Source: DATJMJ01 sp035508795
GTDB lineage: Bacteria; Actinomycetota; Acidimicrobiia; Acidimicrobiales; Palsa-688
Assembly: GCA_035508795.1 (NCBI GenBank)
Contig: DATJMJ010000128.1
Coordinates: forward strand, 1-64,000
DNA: 64,000 nucleotides
Direction: 5' to 3'
In this document: positions 42,757 to 51,497 of the stretch, piece after piece
Layout: each line of letters begins with the position of its first letter
Position numbering within the stretch: the stretch's first letter is position 1
The notes under the pieces: generated by a model
What the model was told of the DNA's origin: nothing
What the model saw: the letters and a program-made list of their open reading frames with translations, nothing else
Databases searched by the model: none
Translations under genes and position numbers: made by a program

Positions 42757-44307
42757 ATGCTCGCACGCAAGCTGAAGAACTCGGAGCTGTCCGGACATGA
42801 CGCAATTTTGGCCCCGATGTACTGTTCGCGCGACCTGCGACAGCCGGTACCCAGGTACGAGATCCCCGTCAACGGCATGCCACCCGAGGCCGCGTACCAG
42901 ATAATCCACGACGAGCTCAACCTCGACGGCAACCCGGCGCTCAACCTGGCAAGTTTCGTGACGACCTGGATGGAACCTCAGGCGGACAAGTTGATAGCCG
43001 AGTCCCTGGGCCGCAATTACATCGATGCCGACGAGTACCCCCAGACGACCGAGATCCACAACCGTTGCGTCAATATGCTCGCCCGGCTCTTCAATGCACC
43101 CGACCACGAGGCGGCAGTCGGGTGCGCAACAGTGGGGTCCTCCGAGGCGATCCATCTCGCGGGACTTGCCCTCAAATGGCGGTGGCGGGCGCGCCGGCGT
43201 GCCGAGCAGCGTCCCGGTTCTGCACCAAACATCGTGATGGGCGCAAACGTCCAGGTGTGCTGGGAGAAATTTGCCCGTTACTTCGAGGTCGAACCCCGCT
43301 ACGTCCCGCTCACGAGGGACCGCTACGTGATCGGCGTGGACGAGGCGATCTCACGCGTCGACGAGAACACGATCGGGGTCGTAGGGATCCTCGGCAGCAC
43401 CTACACCGGCGAGTACGAGCCGGTAGCAGAGCTCAACGATGCCCTTGTTGAGCTCAATTCGCGCACGGGCTGGGACGTCGGCATCCATGTCGACGGGGCA
43501 AGCGGAGGTTTTGTGGCCCCGTTCACCCGGCCCGAGCTCGCATGGGATTTTCGCCTGTCCACCGTCCGTTCGGTCAACGTCTCGGGCCATAAGTACGGCC
43601 TCGTCTACCCCGGGGTCGGTTGGGTCATTTGGCGCACCGAGGCCGACCTCCCCGACGACCTCATCTTCCACGTCAACTACTTGGGAGGTGACCAGCCGAC
43701 TTTCAACCTCAATTTCTCCCGTGGCGCGGGCCAGGTCCTCGCCCAGTACTACAACTTCCTTCGCTTGGGGCGCGACGGCTACACCGACGTGATGAGGGCG
43801 CTCGAGGCCACCACTGCTTACCTGTCGTCCGAGGTCGAAAGGCTCGGCCGTTTCAACGTGCTGAGCAAGCCTGGGACCGTCCCGCTCGTCTGCTTCTCCC
43901 TCCGCTCCGACGCCACCGGGCAAGACGGCGGCAACGGCCCGAGCGGCGGCAAGAGCAGCGGCAACGGCAACGGCAGCGGCAATGACAGCGGCGAAAGTGG
44001 TGCCGGCTACAGCGTTTTCGACATCTCGGCACACCTCCGCCAGCGCGGCTGGGTCGTCCCCGCTTACACGCTCGCCCCCGATGCCCAGGACATCGCCGTT
44101 TTGCGGGTCGTGGTGCGGGAAAGCTTTTCCAGGGACCTGGCCGACCTCCTCGTGGAGGACATCAAACGCTCTCTCGTGTACTTGGACCAGCACGGCGCGT
44201 CGCACAGCGGCGCGACACATGCCCGCCCGGGCCCGGGCCATCTCGCCGCAGCTGCCGCCCCACGACCGCACGCCCCGACGTCCAAGGCAGCTAGAGGCGT
44301 CTGCTGA
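42757..44307 (+). CDS. gadB: Glutamate decarboxylase
   Basis: 516 residues against about 466 in E. coli GadB. Group II PLP decarboxylase: LNLDGNPALNLASFVTTWME near residue 50, EIHNRCVNMLARLFNAPD, GCATVGSSEAIHLAGLALK, HVDGASGGFVAPF, and the PLP lysine at about 279 in VNVSGHKYGLVYPGVGW. It converts glutamate to GABA with proton uptake, usually for acid resistance or GABA metabolism. Extra length comes from a Gly/Asn/Ser insert near residues 388-414 and an Ala/Pro-rich tail. ATG 42757 follows AGGAGG; the 71-codon upstream extension was rejected. No antiporter gene (gadC) is nearby. Confidence 0.92.
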   Translation: MLARKLKNSELSGHDAILAPMYCSRDLRQPVPRYEIPVNGMPPEAAYQIIHDELNLDGNPALNLASFVTTWMEPQADKLIAESLGRNYIDADEYPQTTEIHNRCVNMLARLFNAPDHEAAVGCATVGSSEAIHLAGLALKWRWRARRRAEQRPGSAPNIVMGANVQVCWEKFARYFEVEPRYVPLTRDRYVIGVDEAISRVDENTIGVVGILGSTYTGEYEPVAELNDALVELNSRTGWDVGIHVDGASGGFVAPFTRPELAWDFRLSTVRSVNVSGHKYGLVYPGVGWVIWRTEADLPDDLIFHVNYLGGDQPTFNLNFSRGAGQVLAQYYNFLRLGRDGYTDVMRALEATTAYLSSEVERLGRFNVLSKPGTVPLVCFSLRSDATGQDGGNGPSGGKSSGNGNGSGNDSGESGAGYSVFDISAHLRQRGWVVPAYTLAPDAQDIAVLRVVVRESFSRDLADLLVEDIKRSLVYLDQHGASHSGATHARPGPGHLAAAAAPRPHAPTSKAARGVC

Positions 44308-44310
44308 CGC

Positions 44311-45336
44311 TCAGGAAGGCTGAGCGGCCTGCTCGGCGTGCCCCCCGAACTCTTTGCGCATTGCCGAAAGGACCTTGTCGGCGAAGTCAGCCTCGCCCCG
44401 GGAACTGAAGCGCTCATATAGAGCAGCCGTCAGGACGTGGGCCGGGACCGCCTCGTCTATGGCGGCCTTCATGGTCCAGCGCCCTTCGCCCGAGTCCGAG
44501 ACGCGCCCTTCGAAAGTCGCCAGTTTGGGGTCCTCGTGCAAGGCGTGCGCCGTCAGGTCGAGCAGCCACGAGGCCACGACGCTGCCGCGCCGCCAGACCT
44601 CGGCGATCTCGGGGATGTCCATGTCGTACTGGTAGTGCTCGGGATCTGCGAGAGGGGTGTTCTCTGCGTCGATCGTGGTCGCCGCGGACTTGCCGATGTT
44701 GGCCTTGGCGAGGATCCCGAGACCCTCGGCGTACGCGGCCATGATCCCGTACTCGATCCCGTTGTGCACCATCTTCACGAAATGGCCAGCACCAGCCGGG
44801 CCGCAATGCAGGTAGCCCTGCTCGGAGCGAGCAAAACTCCCGGTCCGTCCCGGGGTCCGCGGCGCTGCGGCCTCACCGGGGGCAATGGCAGCGAAGAGCG
44901 GCTCCAAGTGGCTGAACACGTCGGGTTCGCCACCGATCATCAGGCAGTAGCCACGCTCGAGGCCGAACACGCCGCCGCTCGTGCCAACGTCGAGGAAGTG
45001 GATGCCTTGCTCCTTCAGCTTCGCCGAACGGGCGATGTCGTCGTGGTAGTGCGAGTTGCCACCGTCGATCACGATGTCGCCCGCCGACAAGAGCCCGGCG
45101 AGCGTCGTCACGGTGTCGCCCGTATAGCCGGCGGGGACCATGACCCATACCGCTTTTGGCTTGTCGAGCTTGGCCACAAAATCTTCCAGGCTGGCTGCGC
45201 CCGTGGCGCCCTCGGCCGCCAGCGCCTTCACGGCGGCGGGGTTTACGTCGTAAACGACGCAGCCGTGGCCCGCGTGCATCAACCTGCGCACCATGTTGGC
45301 GCCCATCCGCCCAAGCCCGACCATCCCCAGCTGCAC
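44311..45336 (-). CDS. gnd: 6-phosphogluconate dehydrogenase, decarboxylating (short form)
   Basis: 341 residues, the short NAD-preferring type rather than the 470-residue form. Rossmann motif GMVGLGRMGANMVRRL; substrate motif IDGGNSHYHDD, LDVGTSGGVFGLERGYCLMI, and catalytic Lys/Asn in GHFVKMVHNGIEYG. Oxidises 6-phosphogluconate to ribulose 5-phosphate. GTG 45336 has GGGAGG upstream. It is convergent with gadB, three bases apart, and divergent from a membrane protein. Compared with many members, the loop after PLFAAIAPG has an extra APRTPGRTGSFAR stretch. Confidence 0.92.
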   Translation of the reverse strand: MQLGMVGLGRMGANMVRRLMHAGHGCVVYDVNPAAVKALAAEGATGAASLEDFVAKLDKPKAVWVMVPAGYTGDTVTTLAGLLSAGDIVIDGGNSHYHDDIARSAKLKEQGIHFLDVGTSGGVFGLERGYCLMIGGEPDVFSHLEPLFAAIAPGEAAAPRTPGRTGSFARSEQGYLHCGPAGAGHFVKMVHNGIEYGIMAAYAEGLGILAKANIGKSAATTIDAENTPLADPEHYQYDMDIPEIAEVWRRGSVVASWLLDLTAHALHEDPKLATFEGRVSDSGEGRWTMKAAIDEAVPAHVLTAALYERFSSRGEADFADKVLSAMRKEFGGHAEQAAQPS

Positions 45337-45384
45337 GGCAACCTCCCAGGATCTCGTCCCCGAACGTGGCCGCCCGGGCCTCGT

Positions 45385-45394
45385 GCTTGCAAGC
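45385..45394. promoter_or_regulatory. 10-bp palindrome between gnd and the membrane-protein gene
   Basis: GCTTGCAAGC is a perfect palindrome in the 141-bp divergent gap. Its sequence resembles the centres of the HxlR and MarR palindromes in this window, but such short sites arise by chance; listed with low confidence. Confidence 0.25.
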
Positions 45395-45477
45395 TACAGC
45401 CTCAGCAACCGCTATGACGACGGCTGCCAGGGCGACCATCCGCGACCAGCGAAGCCGGCTGGAGGAAAATTGTCTAC

Positions 45478-46695
45478 GTGAGCCAGTACCACCCGCGACA
45501 TGCGGTCCCTACCCTCGCTCCCGTCACGCCCTCGAGCGCCACCCCCTCCAGCCCGTTGCCAACCGCGCACGACGAGCAAACCAACGGCGGCGGCGCCATG
45601 GCCCATATCCGCGTTGCGAACGGCATCTCAGTTGTCGGCACTGCGCGAGGAGCTGACGCCGCGCCAGAGGTTTACCCTGCGCCAGGGGCGTACGGCCTGG
45701 CAGGAGGGGCCGCCGGCGTGACCGTGGCGGTGGCCGGGGCGGTGGCCGGGGCGGGGGCCGGGGCCGCGTCCCGAGCGGGTGGCGCCCGCCGGGCAGCTCT
45801 CAGGGCCGGGACTGGAGCCGGAGCAGAGGCCCTGGCCGGCAGTGGGACCGGCGCCAACGGTGAGCCGGCCCAGCAGGGGGACGGTGGCCCTCAGCCACGT
45901 TCCAAGGTCCCGATGGCGGCGGCCGGCCTTGCGCTCCTCCTGTTCGCCGCCGGGTTGACGGCGGTCTCGCTCTACCAGGACCACAGTGGGCACGGGGCCC
46001 GCGGCACCAAGACCCCGGCGTCCAAGCAGGCGAGCGGCGCGGTCACGGGCAAGCCGGCGTCGGCTGGCGGGCACAGCAACACTGGAGCGGCAGGCGGGAC
46101 GGTGGCGGGAGCCGGCAGTGGTAAGGCGTCAGGGGGCACAAAGGGCCAGGAGGCCGGTGCCACGGGCTCAACGAGAGGGCCTCTGACAGCGGCGGCACAC
46201 TCAGGCCAGGTGACCGGCCAGGGAGGCGGGCAGGCCAACCCGAGCGGGCAGGCCAACCCGAGCGCGCAGTCCGCGCTTTATTCGACTGCCCGGGCCGTAA
46301 ACCTCACGGTCCCCGCCGGCTTCGGGCCAGTACTCAGGCAAGCCTGGGTCGCGGCCAACCCTGGCGACCTCGGGATCAACGCTAACGATGTCCGATCCAC
46401 GTACCCCGGGTCGGTTTTCTATGCGTCCCAGCCATCGCTCGGCGCGTATTGGGCTATTTCCTCGTTCGTCCCGACCGGTTACGCCCTGGGCCTGGGCGGC
46501 GACGCGGCGGGGAAGGCCCTGCTTTCGCAGTTCAGCAAAGTAGCTGCCTTTTACAAGACAACCGGCGGCGCCTGGTCCTTCGTCGGCGCCTCCGCCACGG
46601 GCAGTTGCCCCGCCGCGGTACCTGCGCCTGTTTACGCCGCGTGGGGGATCTGCGCCACGACCGTAGAGGCGAGCACCGAGCAGCCGGCGAGCTAG
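45478..46695 (+). CDS. Single-pass membrane protein of unknown function
   Basis: 405 residues. Residues 1-140 are Ala/Gly-rich and low in complexity; one membrane helix (PMAAAGLALLLFAAGLTAVS) lies near 143-163; an extracellular Gly/Ala/Ser/Thr linker follows, with GQANPS duplicated; the last 130 residues look folded (PAGFGPVLRQAWVAANPGDL, YYASQPS-like VFYASQPSLGAYWAISSF, GAWSFVGASATGSCP) with two cysteines that could pair. No family recognised. GTG 45478 has GGAGG 12 bases upstream. Its stop and that of proB share one CTAG. Confidence 0.7.
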   Translation: MSQYHPRHAVPTLAPVTPSSATPSSPLPTAHDEQTNGGGAMAHIRVANGISVVGTARGADAAPEVYPAPGAYGLAGGAAGVTVAVAGAVAGAGAGAASRAGGARRAALRAGTGAGAEALAGSGTGANGEPAQQGDGGPQPRSKVPMAAAGLALLLFAAGLTAVSLYQDHSGHGARGTKTPASKQASGAVTGKPASAGGHSNTGAAGGTVAGAGSGKASGGTKGQEAGATGSTRGPLTAAAHSGQVTGQGGGQANPSGQANPSAQSALYSTARAVNLTVPAGFGPVLRQAWVAANPGDLGINANDVRSTYPGSVFYASQPSLGAYWAISSFVPTGYALGLGGDAAGKALLSQFSKVAAFYKTTGGAWSFVGASATGSCPAAVPAPVYAAWGICATTVEASTEQPAS

Positions 46696-47801
46696 GGCAA
46701 TATCACCAGGTCGTCCCGGTGGACGACCTCGGCCGGCATCTCGGGTGGCAACACGGATGTCTGGCGGCCCATCCACTCGGCAAGCGCCTTGGCGCTATGG
46801 CGTACAAGCCCTTTCGCGAAGACCTCCCCGTCGGGGCCGGCCACCTCCACTGCCTCGTCGGCAGCGAAGTCGCCCCGGACATCTCGGACCCCGGCGGGCA
46901 GCAATGAAACCCCCCGTTCGGTAAGCGCTTTTTTTGCCCCGGCGTCCACGACCACCGTCCCGGCGGGCGCGAGCGCGAACGCGATCCACAGCTTCCTGGC
47001 GGGCAGGCGCGCCTGGCGGGGTTTTATGAACGTGCCCACCCCGGGTGTGCCGGCGACGGCGTCCAGGAGGACGTCGGGCCGTTCCGCCGACGCGATCACG
47101 ACACCGACGCCGGACCAGGCTGCCATCTTGGCGGCGGCGAGCTTGGACGCCATCCCCCCACTACCGCGCTCGCTGCCGGCGCCCCCGGCGAGAGCCAGGA
47201 CGGCGTCCACCTCCACGACCTCTTCGACCAGCGAGGCGTCTTCATCCGTGCGCGGGTCGGCAGTGAGCAGCCCGGCGGCGTCAGTCAGCAACACAAGGAG
47301 ATCCGCCTGGACGAGGTGGGCGACAAGCGCCGCCAAACGGTCGTTGTCCCCGAAACGGATCTCGTCGTCGGTGACGGCGTCGTTTTCGTTGACGATGGGT
47401 ACGACCCCCAAGCCAAGAAGGAGCCAGAGGGTCTGGCGGGCGTGCAAGTACTGCGCCCGGTTGACGAAATCGAGCGCCGCCAGCAGGACCTGGCCACCGA
47501 CGAGGCCTGACGCCTCGAGCGCCCGCTCGTAATGGCTCATGAGCCGGCTCTGGCCGACGGCTGAAACTGCCTGCAGGACCGAGGGGTCGCTCGGGCGCGG
47601 GTGGATACCGAGCACTCTGAGCCCGGCCGCGATCGCGCCGCTCGTCACGATGATCACCTGTCGCCCCTGCGCCCTCAAGAGGGCGACTTCGGAGCAAAGT
47701 TTCCCTATCGCGGCCTCGACTATGTAGCCGCGTTCGTCTGTGATCGACGAAGTCCCCACCTTCACTACGACGGTGCGGGCGACCGGCCCGGGCGCGGCCA
47801 C
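46692..47801 (-). CDS. proB: Glutamate 5-kinase
   Basis: 369 residues. Amino-acid kinase domain (VVVKVGTSSITDERG, IVTSGAIAAGLRVLG, VVPIVNENDAVTDDEI, FGDNDRLAALVA, GSGGMASKLAAAKMA) and a C-terminal PUA domain (GVSLLPAGVRDVRGDF, onward). First step of proline synthesis from glutamate. GTG 47801. It follows obg on the same strand after 92 bp holding a 9-bp tandem repeat; proA is not in the window. The stop interlocks with a convergent gene. Confidence 0.95.
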   Translation of the reverse strand: MAAPGPVARTVVVKVGTSSITDERGYIVEAAIGKLCSEVALLRAQGRQVIIVTSGAIAAGLRVLGIHPRPSDPSVLQAVSAVGQSRLMSHYERALEASGLVGGQVLLAALDFVNRAQYLHARQTLWLLLGLGVVPIVNENDAVTDDEIRFGDNDRLAALVAHLVQADLLVLLTDAAGLLTADPRTDEDASLVEEVVEVDAVLALAGGAGSERGSGGMASKLAAAKMAAWSGVGVVIASAERPDVLLDAVAGTPGVGTFIKPRQARLPARKLWIAFALAPAGTVVVDAGAKKALTERGVSLLPAGVRDVRGDFAADEAVEVAGPDGEVFAKGLVRHSAKALAEWMGRQTSVLPPEMPAEVVHRDDLVILP

Positions 47802-47842
47802 TCAGGCTCCGGGGGACCGCGCGGGTCGCGCGGGTTGACGGA

Positions 47843-47869
47843 GCGACGGACGCGACGGACGCGACGGAG
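47843..47869 (-). repeat. 9-bp tandem repeat between obg and proB
   Basis: GCGACGGAC occurs at 47843 and 47852, then GCGACGGAG at 47861: three adjacent 9-bp units in the obg-proB gap. Confidence 0.8.
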
Positions 47870-47893
47870 ACCACGCGCCGGTGCCGGGGTCGG

Positions 47894-49153
47894 TCACCCG
47901 GGCTCCCACTCGAACTCGAAGGTCCCGATCCGTACCCGGTCGCCCTGCCTGGCACCGGCGCGTGCGAGCGCCCTGTCGACGCCGAGGCGCCGTAAGCGGC
48001 CCTGAGCGTAGGCGAGGGCGCCGGGGTCGGTGAGGTCGGAGAGCGCGACCGCCCTTTCGGCCTGGCGGCCTCGCACGACGAGCGCCCCGTCGGAGGCCCG
48101 CTCGACCACGACGCCGGACGGCTCCGGGCGGTGAAGGACCACCTTCCGGGTCGCCGGGGTGCTCTCCCGGGCACGGTCGACCAGGACCGAAAGCTCGCCG
48201 AGGAGCCAACCGATCCCCTCTCCCGTTACGGCGGAAATGGAGTGCAGATGTGGCTCGCCGCCAGCTGCCGGCTCTGCCGGCTCTGACGGCTCCTGCGGGG
48301 CGAGATCGGCCCGCGACCCGACCACGAGCCTCGGGCGCTCCAGCAGCGACGGGTCGTAATTTCCCAGTTCCGAAAGGAGGATCCTCTCCTGCTCGGCAGG
48401 TGTGCGCCCTTCGTCGGGTGCCAGGTCGATGAGCACGAGCAACACCCTCGCGCGTTCTACGTGGCGAAGGAAACGATGGCCGAGACCCCGCCCTTCGCTC
48501 GCCTTTTCGACCAGGCCCGGGATGTCGGCCACGACAAACTCGTGCTCGTCGAAGCGGACGACCCCGAGGTGAGGTTCGAGCGTCGTAAAGGGGTAGTTGG
48601 CGATCTTGGGCTTGGCCGCCGAAATGCGCGAGATGAGCGTCGACTTGCCGGAGTTGGGAAAGCCGACGAGGGCTACGTCGGCCATCAGTTTCAGCTCGAT
48701 GTTGTACCAGTGCTCCTCGCCGACCTCACCCTGCTCGGCAAAGGCCGGCGCCCGCCGCCGGTTGGAAAGAAAGCGCGCGTTGCCGCGCCCACCCTGCCCG
48801 CCGCGTGCAGCGAGCCACCTCGAACCGGCTGTGCCGAGGTCGGCCAGCAATGCGCCGGACTGGCTGCGTACGACGGTCCCCGCGGGAACGGGGACGTCTA
48901 AGTCAATGCCGGAGCGCCCATGCTTGCCCTTGCCTCGCCCGTGCGCGCCGGAGGAGGCTTTGCGGAAAGGGTGGTCCCTGAACGAAAGCAGCGAGGCGAC
49001 ATTGTTGTCGGCCACAAGCCAGACGCTCCCACCGCTGCCCCCGTCCCCGCCGTCGGGGCCTCCGAGCGCGACATGGGCTTCCCGGCGGAACGAGACTGCA
49101 CCCGCGCCCCCGTCCCCCGCCTTCACATGGAGCTGGCACTCGTCAACGAACAC
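47894..49153 (-). CDS. obg: GTPase Obg/CgtA
   Basis: 419 residues. N-terminal Obg fold (VDECQLHVKAGDGGAGAVSF; GPDGGDGGSGGSVW; RGGQGGRGNARF), G domain with G1 GFPNSGKST near 165, G3 ADIPGLVE, and a C-terminal OCT domain as in other actinobacteria. Ribosome-associated GTPase for 50S assembly and stress response. GTG 49153 has GGAGG upstream. It lies downstream of rplU and rpmA, the classical order. The putative G4 (usually NKxD) reads GSRADL, a variation at the guanine-specificity site. Confidence 0.95.
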   Translation of the reverse strand: MFVDECQLHVKAGDGGAGAVSFRREAHVALGGPDGGDGGSGGSVWLVADNNVASLLSFRDHPFRKASSGAHGRGKGKHGRSGIDLDVPVPAGTVVRSQSGALLADLGTAGSRWLAARGGQGGRGNARFLSNRRRAPAFAEQGEVGEEHWYNIELKLMADVALVGFPNSGKSTLISRISAAKPKIANYPFTTLEPHLGVVRFDEHEFVVADIPGLVEKASEGRGLGHRFLRHVERARVLLVLIDLAPDEGRTPAEQERILLSELGNYDPSLLERPRLVVGSRADLAPQEPSEPAEPAAGGEPHLHSISAVTGEGIGWLLGELSVLVDRARESTPATRKVVLHRPEPSGVVVERASDGALVVRGRQAERAVALSDLTDPGALAYAQGRLRRLGVDRALARAGARQGDRVRIGTFEFEWEPG

Positions 49154-49234
49154 CCAGAGCCTCCGGTGCCGGCCGGCGCCCGGCCGGGCAGGACGAGCGC
49201 GCCGCCACTACCCAGGGCGACGTGCACTTGCGGT

Positions 49235-49684
49235 TCAGCTGGTGGAGGCGCCGCTCGCAGCCCTCGTCCCGGCGCGCTTGGCGGGCGCCGGAGCGGTACC
49301 ACCGTTGTGGTCGGCGGCGGGAGCGGCAACGGGAGCAGCGGCATGGGCATCGCCGTTGGCAGCCGGGGCGGCGGCACGCCGTGTGCCGGCGGCCGGAGCC
49401 GTGGCGGAGGTGGTGGCCGTAACGGCAGAAGGCCTCGCCGCGTCGATATCGACAAGGCGACGGCCGTTGCGCTGGGCGAAGCGGACGTGGCCCCCGACCA
49501 GGGCGAACAGCGTATCGTCGCTACCTCTCCCGACACCGAGACCGGGGTGGATGCGCGTGCCGCGCTGGCGCACGATGATCGAGCCGGCGTTGACGAGGCC
49601 GCCGTCGAACACCTTGATCCCGAGCCGCTGTGCGGCGCTGTCGCGGCCGTTACGGGTGCTGCCGCCTCCCTTGGTCTTTGACAT
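49235..49684 (-). CDS. rpmA: 50S ribosomal protein L27 with long Ala-rich C-terminal extension
   Basis: 149 residues where L27 usually has about 85. Residues 1-84 are a normal L27 (KGGGSTRNGRDSAAQRLGIK, GSIIVRQRGTRIHPGLGVGRG, DDTLFALVGGHVRF). Residues 85-149 are Ala/Thr/Pro-rich with few charges (AAAPAANGDAHAAAPVAAPA). The gene is three bases downstream of rplU. There is no sign of a frameshift: the core frame runs on without a stop. The tail would project from the L27 C-terminus; its role is unknown. Confidence 0.92.
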   Translation of the reverse strand: MSKTKGGGSTRNGRDSAAQRLGIKVFDGGLVNAGSIIVRQRGTRIHPGLGVGRGSDDTLFALVGGHVRFAQRNGRRLVDIDAARPSAVTATTSATAPAAGTRRAAAPAANGDAHAAAPVAAPAADHNGGTAPAPAKRAGTRAASGASTS

Positions 49685-49687
49685 GCC

Positions 49688-50002
49688 TCAGGCCTCCCTG
49701 GTGATCGAAGTCACTTCTATGGTCGTGTACCGCTGGCGGTGGCCCCACTTGCGCCTGCCCCGCGTCTTTGGCTTGTACACGAAGCCCCGGATCTTGGGGC
49801 CTTTCTCCTCGCCGACCACTCGCGCGCTTACGCGGGCGCCCGCGAGCTCGGCCGGCGTCGCCAGGACCGTCTCCCCGTCGACGACCAGGACAGGGGTCAA
49901 AGCGACTTCGTCACCGGTGGCTGCCGGCAATAACTCGACAGCTACGCGCTGTCCCTCTTGGACGCGCTCTTGTTTGCCGCCCGTCTTTATAACTGCGTAC
50001 AC
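49688..50002 (-). CDS. rplU: 50S ribosomal protein L21
   Basis: 104 residues. VYAVIKTGGKQERVQEGQRV at the start, VLVVDGETVLATPAELAGA in the middle, and the basic KPKTRGRRKWGHRQRYTTIE end, all typical of L21. The GTG at 50002 is chosen by family length; the longer frame to 50182 would run into the divergent gltA. Forms an operon with rpmA and probably obg. Confidence 0.95.
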   Translation of the reverse strand: MYAVIKTGGKQERVQEGQRVAVELLPAATGDEVALTPVLVVDGETVLATPAELAGARVSARVVGEEKGPKIRGFVYKPKTRGRRKWGHRQRYTTIEVTSITREA

Positions 50003-50043
50003 AGGACGATAAGTATAACGGCGGGCCCGGGGTGGCCCGCCGT
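50003..50043 (-). promoter_or_regulatory. Hairpin and possible -10 before rplU
   Basis: Ten-bp perfect arms (50018-50027 and 50034-50043) around a six-base loop form a GC-rich stem 15 bases before the rplU GTG. On the minus strand TATACT (50012-50017) follows it, a good -10 by sequence, but no -35 matches at 17 bp. It may be a leader stem controlling the ribosomal-protein operon or an operator-like element. Confidence 0.4.
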
Positions 50044-50163
50044 CCGGCCGAATGGGAGATGATCGAAGCGGCCGGTAGGCTGTCCGGGTCCATTTGACCG
50101 AGCCCTGACGTCTCTGCCCGGGGGACCCAGACGGTGGCTCTTGTGAAAGGAGCAACCAGCCAT

Positions 50164-51465
50164 ATGGCCAGTTCAGAAGCAACGCCGGCGCCGGCGACGT
50201 TGAACTTCGCCGGGACGAGCATCGAGCTCCCCGCGCAGCAACCGACGCTCGGCCGGACGGCTCTGGACATCACCGAGCTGGGCAAGTACGGGCTCGCCGT
50301 CTTCGACCCCGGGTACGCCGACACGGCTGCTTATCACTCGGCAATAACGTTCGTAGACGGGGAGCAGGGCCGGCTCTATTACCGCGGCTACCCGGTCGAG
50401 CAACTCGCCACCTCCTCGTCGTTCCTCGACGTCGCCTACCTGTTGATGTTCGGCGAGCTGCCTTCAGCCGCCGCATCGGAGCGGTGGGCCGCCCGCGTGC
50501 GCGACCCCAAGCTCGTGCTGCACACCGGCATCGAGCGGCTCTTCGACTCCTTCCCCCAGTCGATGCACCCGATGGCGATGCTGGCCATAGCGACCGAGGC
50601 GATGTCGGCCTACGCCGAGGACGGCAAAAAATCCAGCCAACGCGACCAGGTTGAAGACGCGGCGGCAAGGTTGCTTTCGGCGATGCCGATATTCACGGGT
50701 TATGCGCTCTCGGTGCTGAGAGGCCTTCCCCGGGCCAAGAGCAACCGCTCGCTCGACTACGCAGAAGACCTTCTCCAACTGTGCTTCGCCATCCCCGGTA
50801 GCGACCACCTCCCCGACGACGTGACGGCACGCGCCCTCAACACGTTGCTGGTCCTGCACGCCGATCACGAGCTCAATTGCTCGACGGCGGTGCTGAGGAT
50901 GGTCGCATCTTCGGGAGCGAGCATTTACGCCGGCGTGTCGGCAGCGATAAATGCGCTCTGGGGCCCGCTGCACGGGGGCGCCAACCAGTCCGTCATCCAG
51001 ATGCTCGAGGAGATCGCCCAATCGGGCAAGTCGCTCAACTATTTCATCGACCGGGCGAAGGACAAAAGCGACGATTTCAGGCTGATGGGCTTCGGCCACC
51101 GCGTTTACAAAACGACCGACGCCCGCGCCAGGGTGATCCGTCAGATCGCCCTGGACCTCGTGGAAAAGCTTGCTCCCACCGACCCGTTGCTCGACATCGC
51201 TTTGCAGCTCGAGGAAGTGGCGCTCGCCGACGACTATTTCATTTCCAGGAGGCTCTACCCCAACGTCGATTTCTACTCGGGCATCATCTACCGGGCGATC
51301 GGGTTCCCCGACGAGATGATGACGCCCCTGTTCGTGGTCGGCCGGACGGCGGGGTGGGTAGCCCACTGGCTCGAGCTCGTCACGTCGCCGGCCAACAGGA
51401 TCGGGCGGCCGACCCAGATCTACACAGGCCCCGCCGAGAGGCCCGTACCGCGCACAACCCCGTAG
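50164..51465 (+). CDS. gltA: Citrate synthase
   Basis: 433 residues, type II-like. ITFVDGEQGRLYYRGYPVEQ, SMHPMAMLAI, the catalytic His in LLVLHADHELNCST and WGPLHGGANQSV, GFGHRVYKTTDARA, and Asp in YPNVDFYSGIIYRAIGFP are all present. Condenses acetyl-CoA and oxaloacetate. ATG 50164 has AAAGGAGC upstream; a GTG at 50134 is possible. It is divergent from rplU; the PEBP gene follows on the same strand 32 bp on. Confidence 0.95.
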   Translation: MASSEATPAPATLNFAGTSIELPAQQPTLGRTALDITELGKYGLAVFDPGYADTAAYHSAITFVDGEQGRLYYRGYPVEQLATSSSFLDVAYLLMFGELPSAAASERWAARVRDPKLVLHTGIERLFDSFPQSMHPMAMLAIATEAMSAYAEDGKKSSQRDQVEDAAARLLSAMPIFTGYALSVLRGLPRAKSNRSLDYAEDLLQLCFAIPGSDHLPDDVTARALNTLLVLHADHELNCSTAVLRMVASSGASIYAGVSAAINALWGPLHGGANQSVIQMLEEIAQSGKSLNYFIDRAKDKSDDFRLMGFGHRVYKTTDARARVIRQIALDLVEKLAPTDPLLDIALQLEEVALADDYFISRRLYPNVDFYSGIIYRAIGFPDEMMTPLFVVGRTAGWVAHWLELVTSPANRIGRPTQIYTGPAERPVPRTTP

Positions 51466-51497
51466 CCGCCCGCAACCGACGATAAGGAGGTCCGCCG

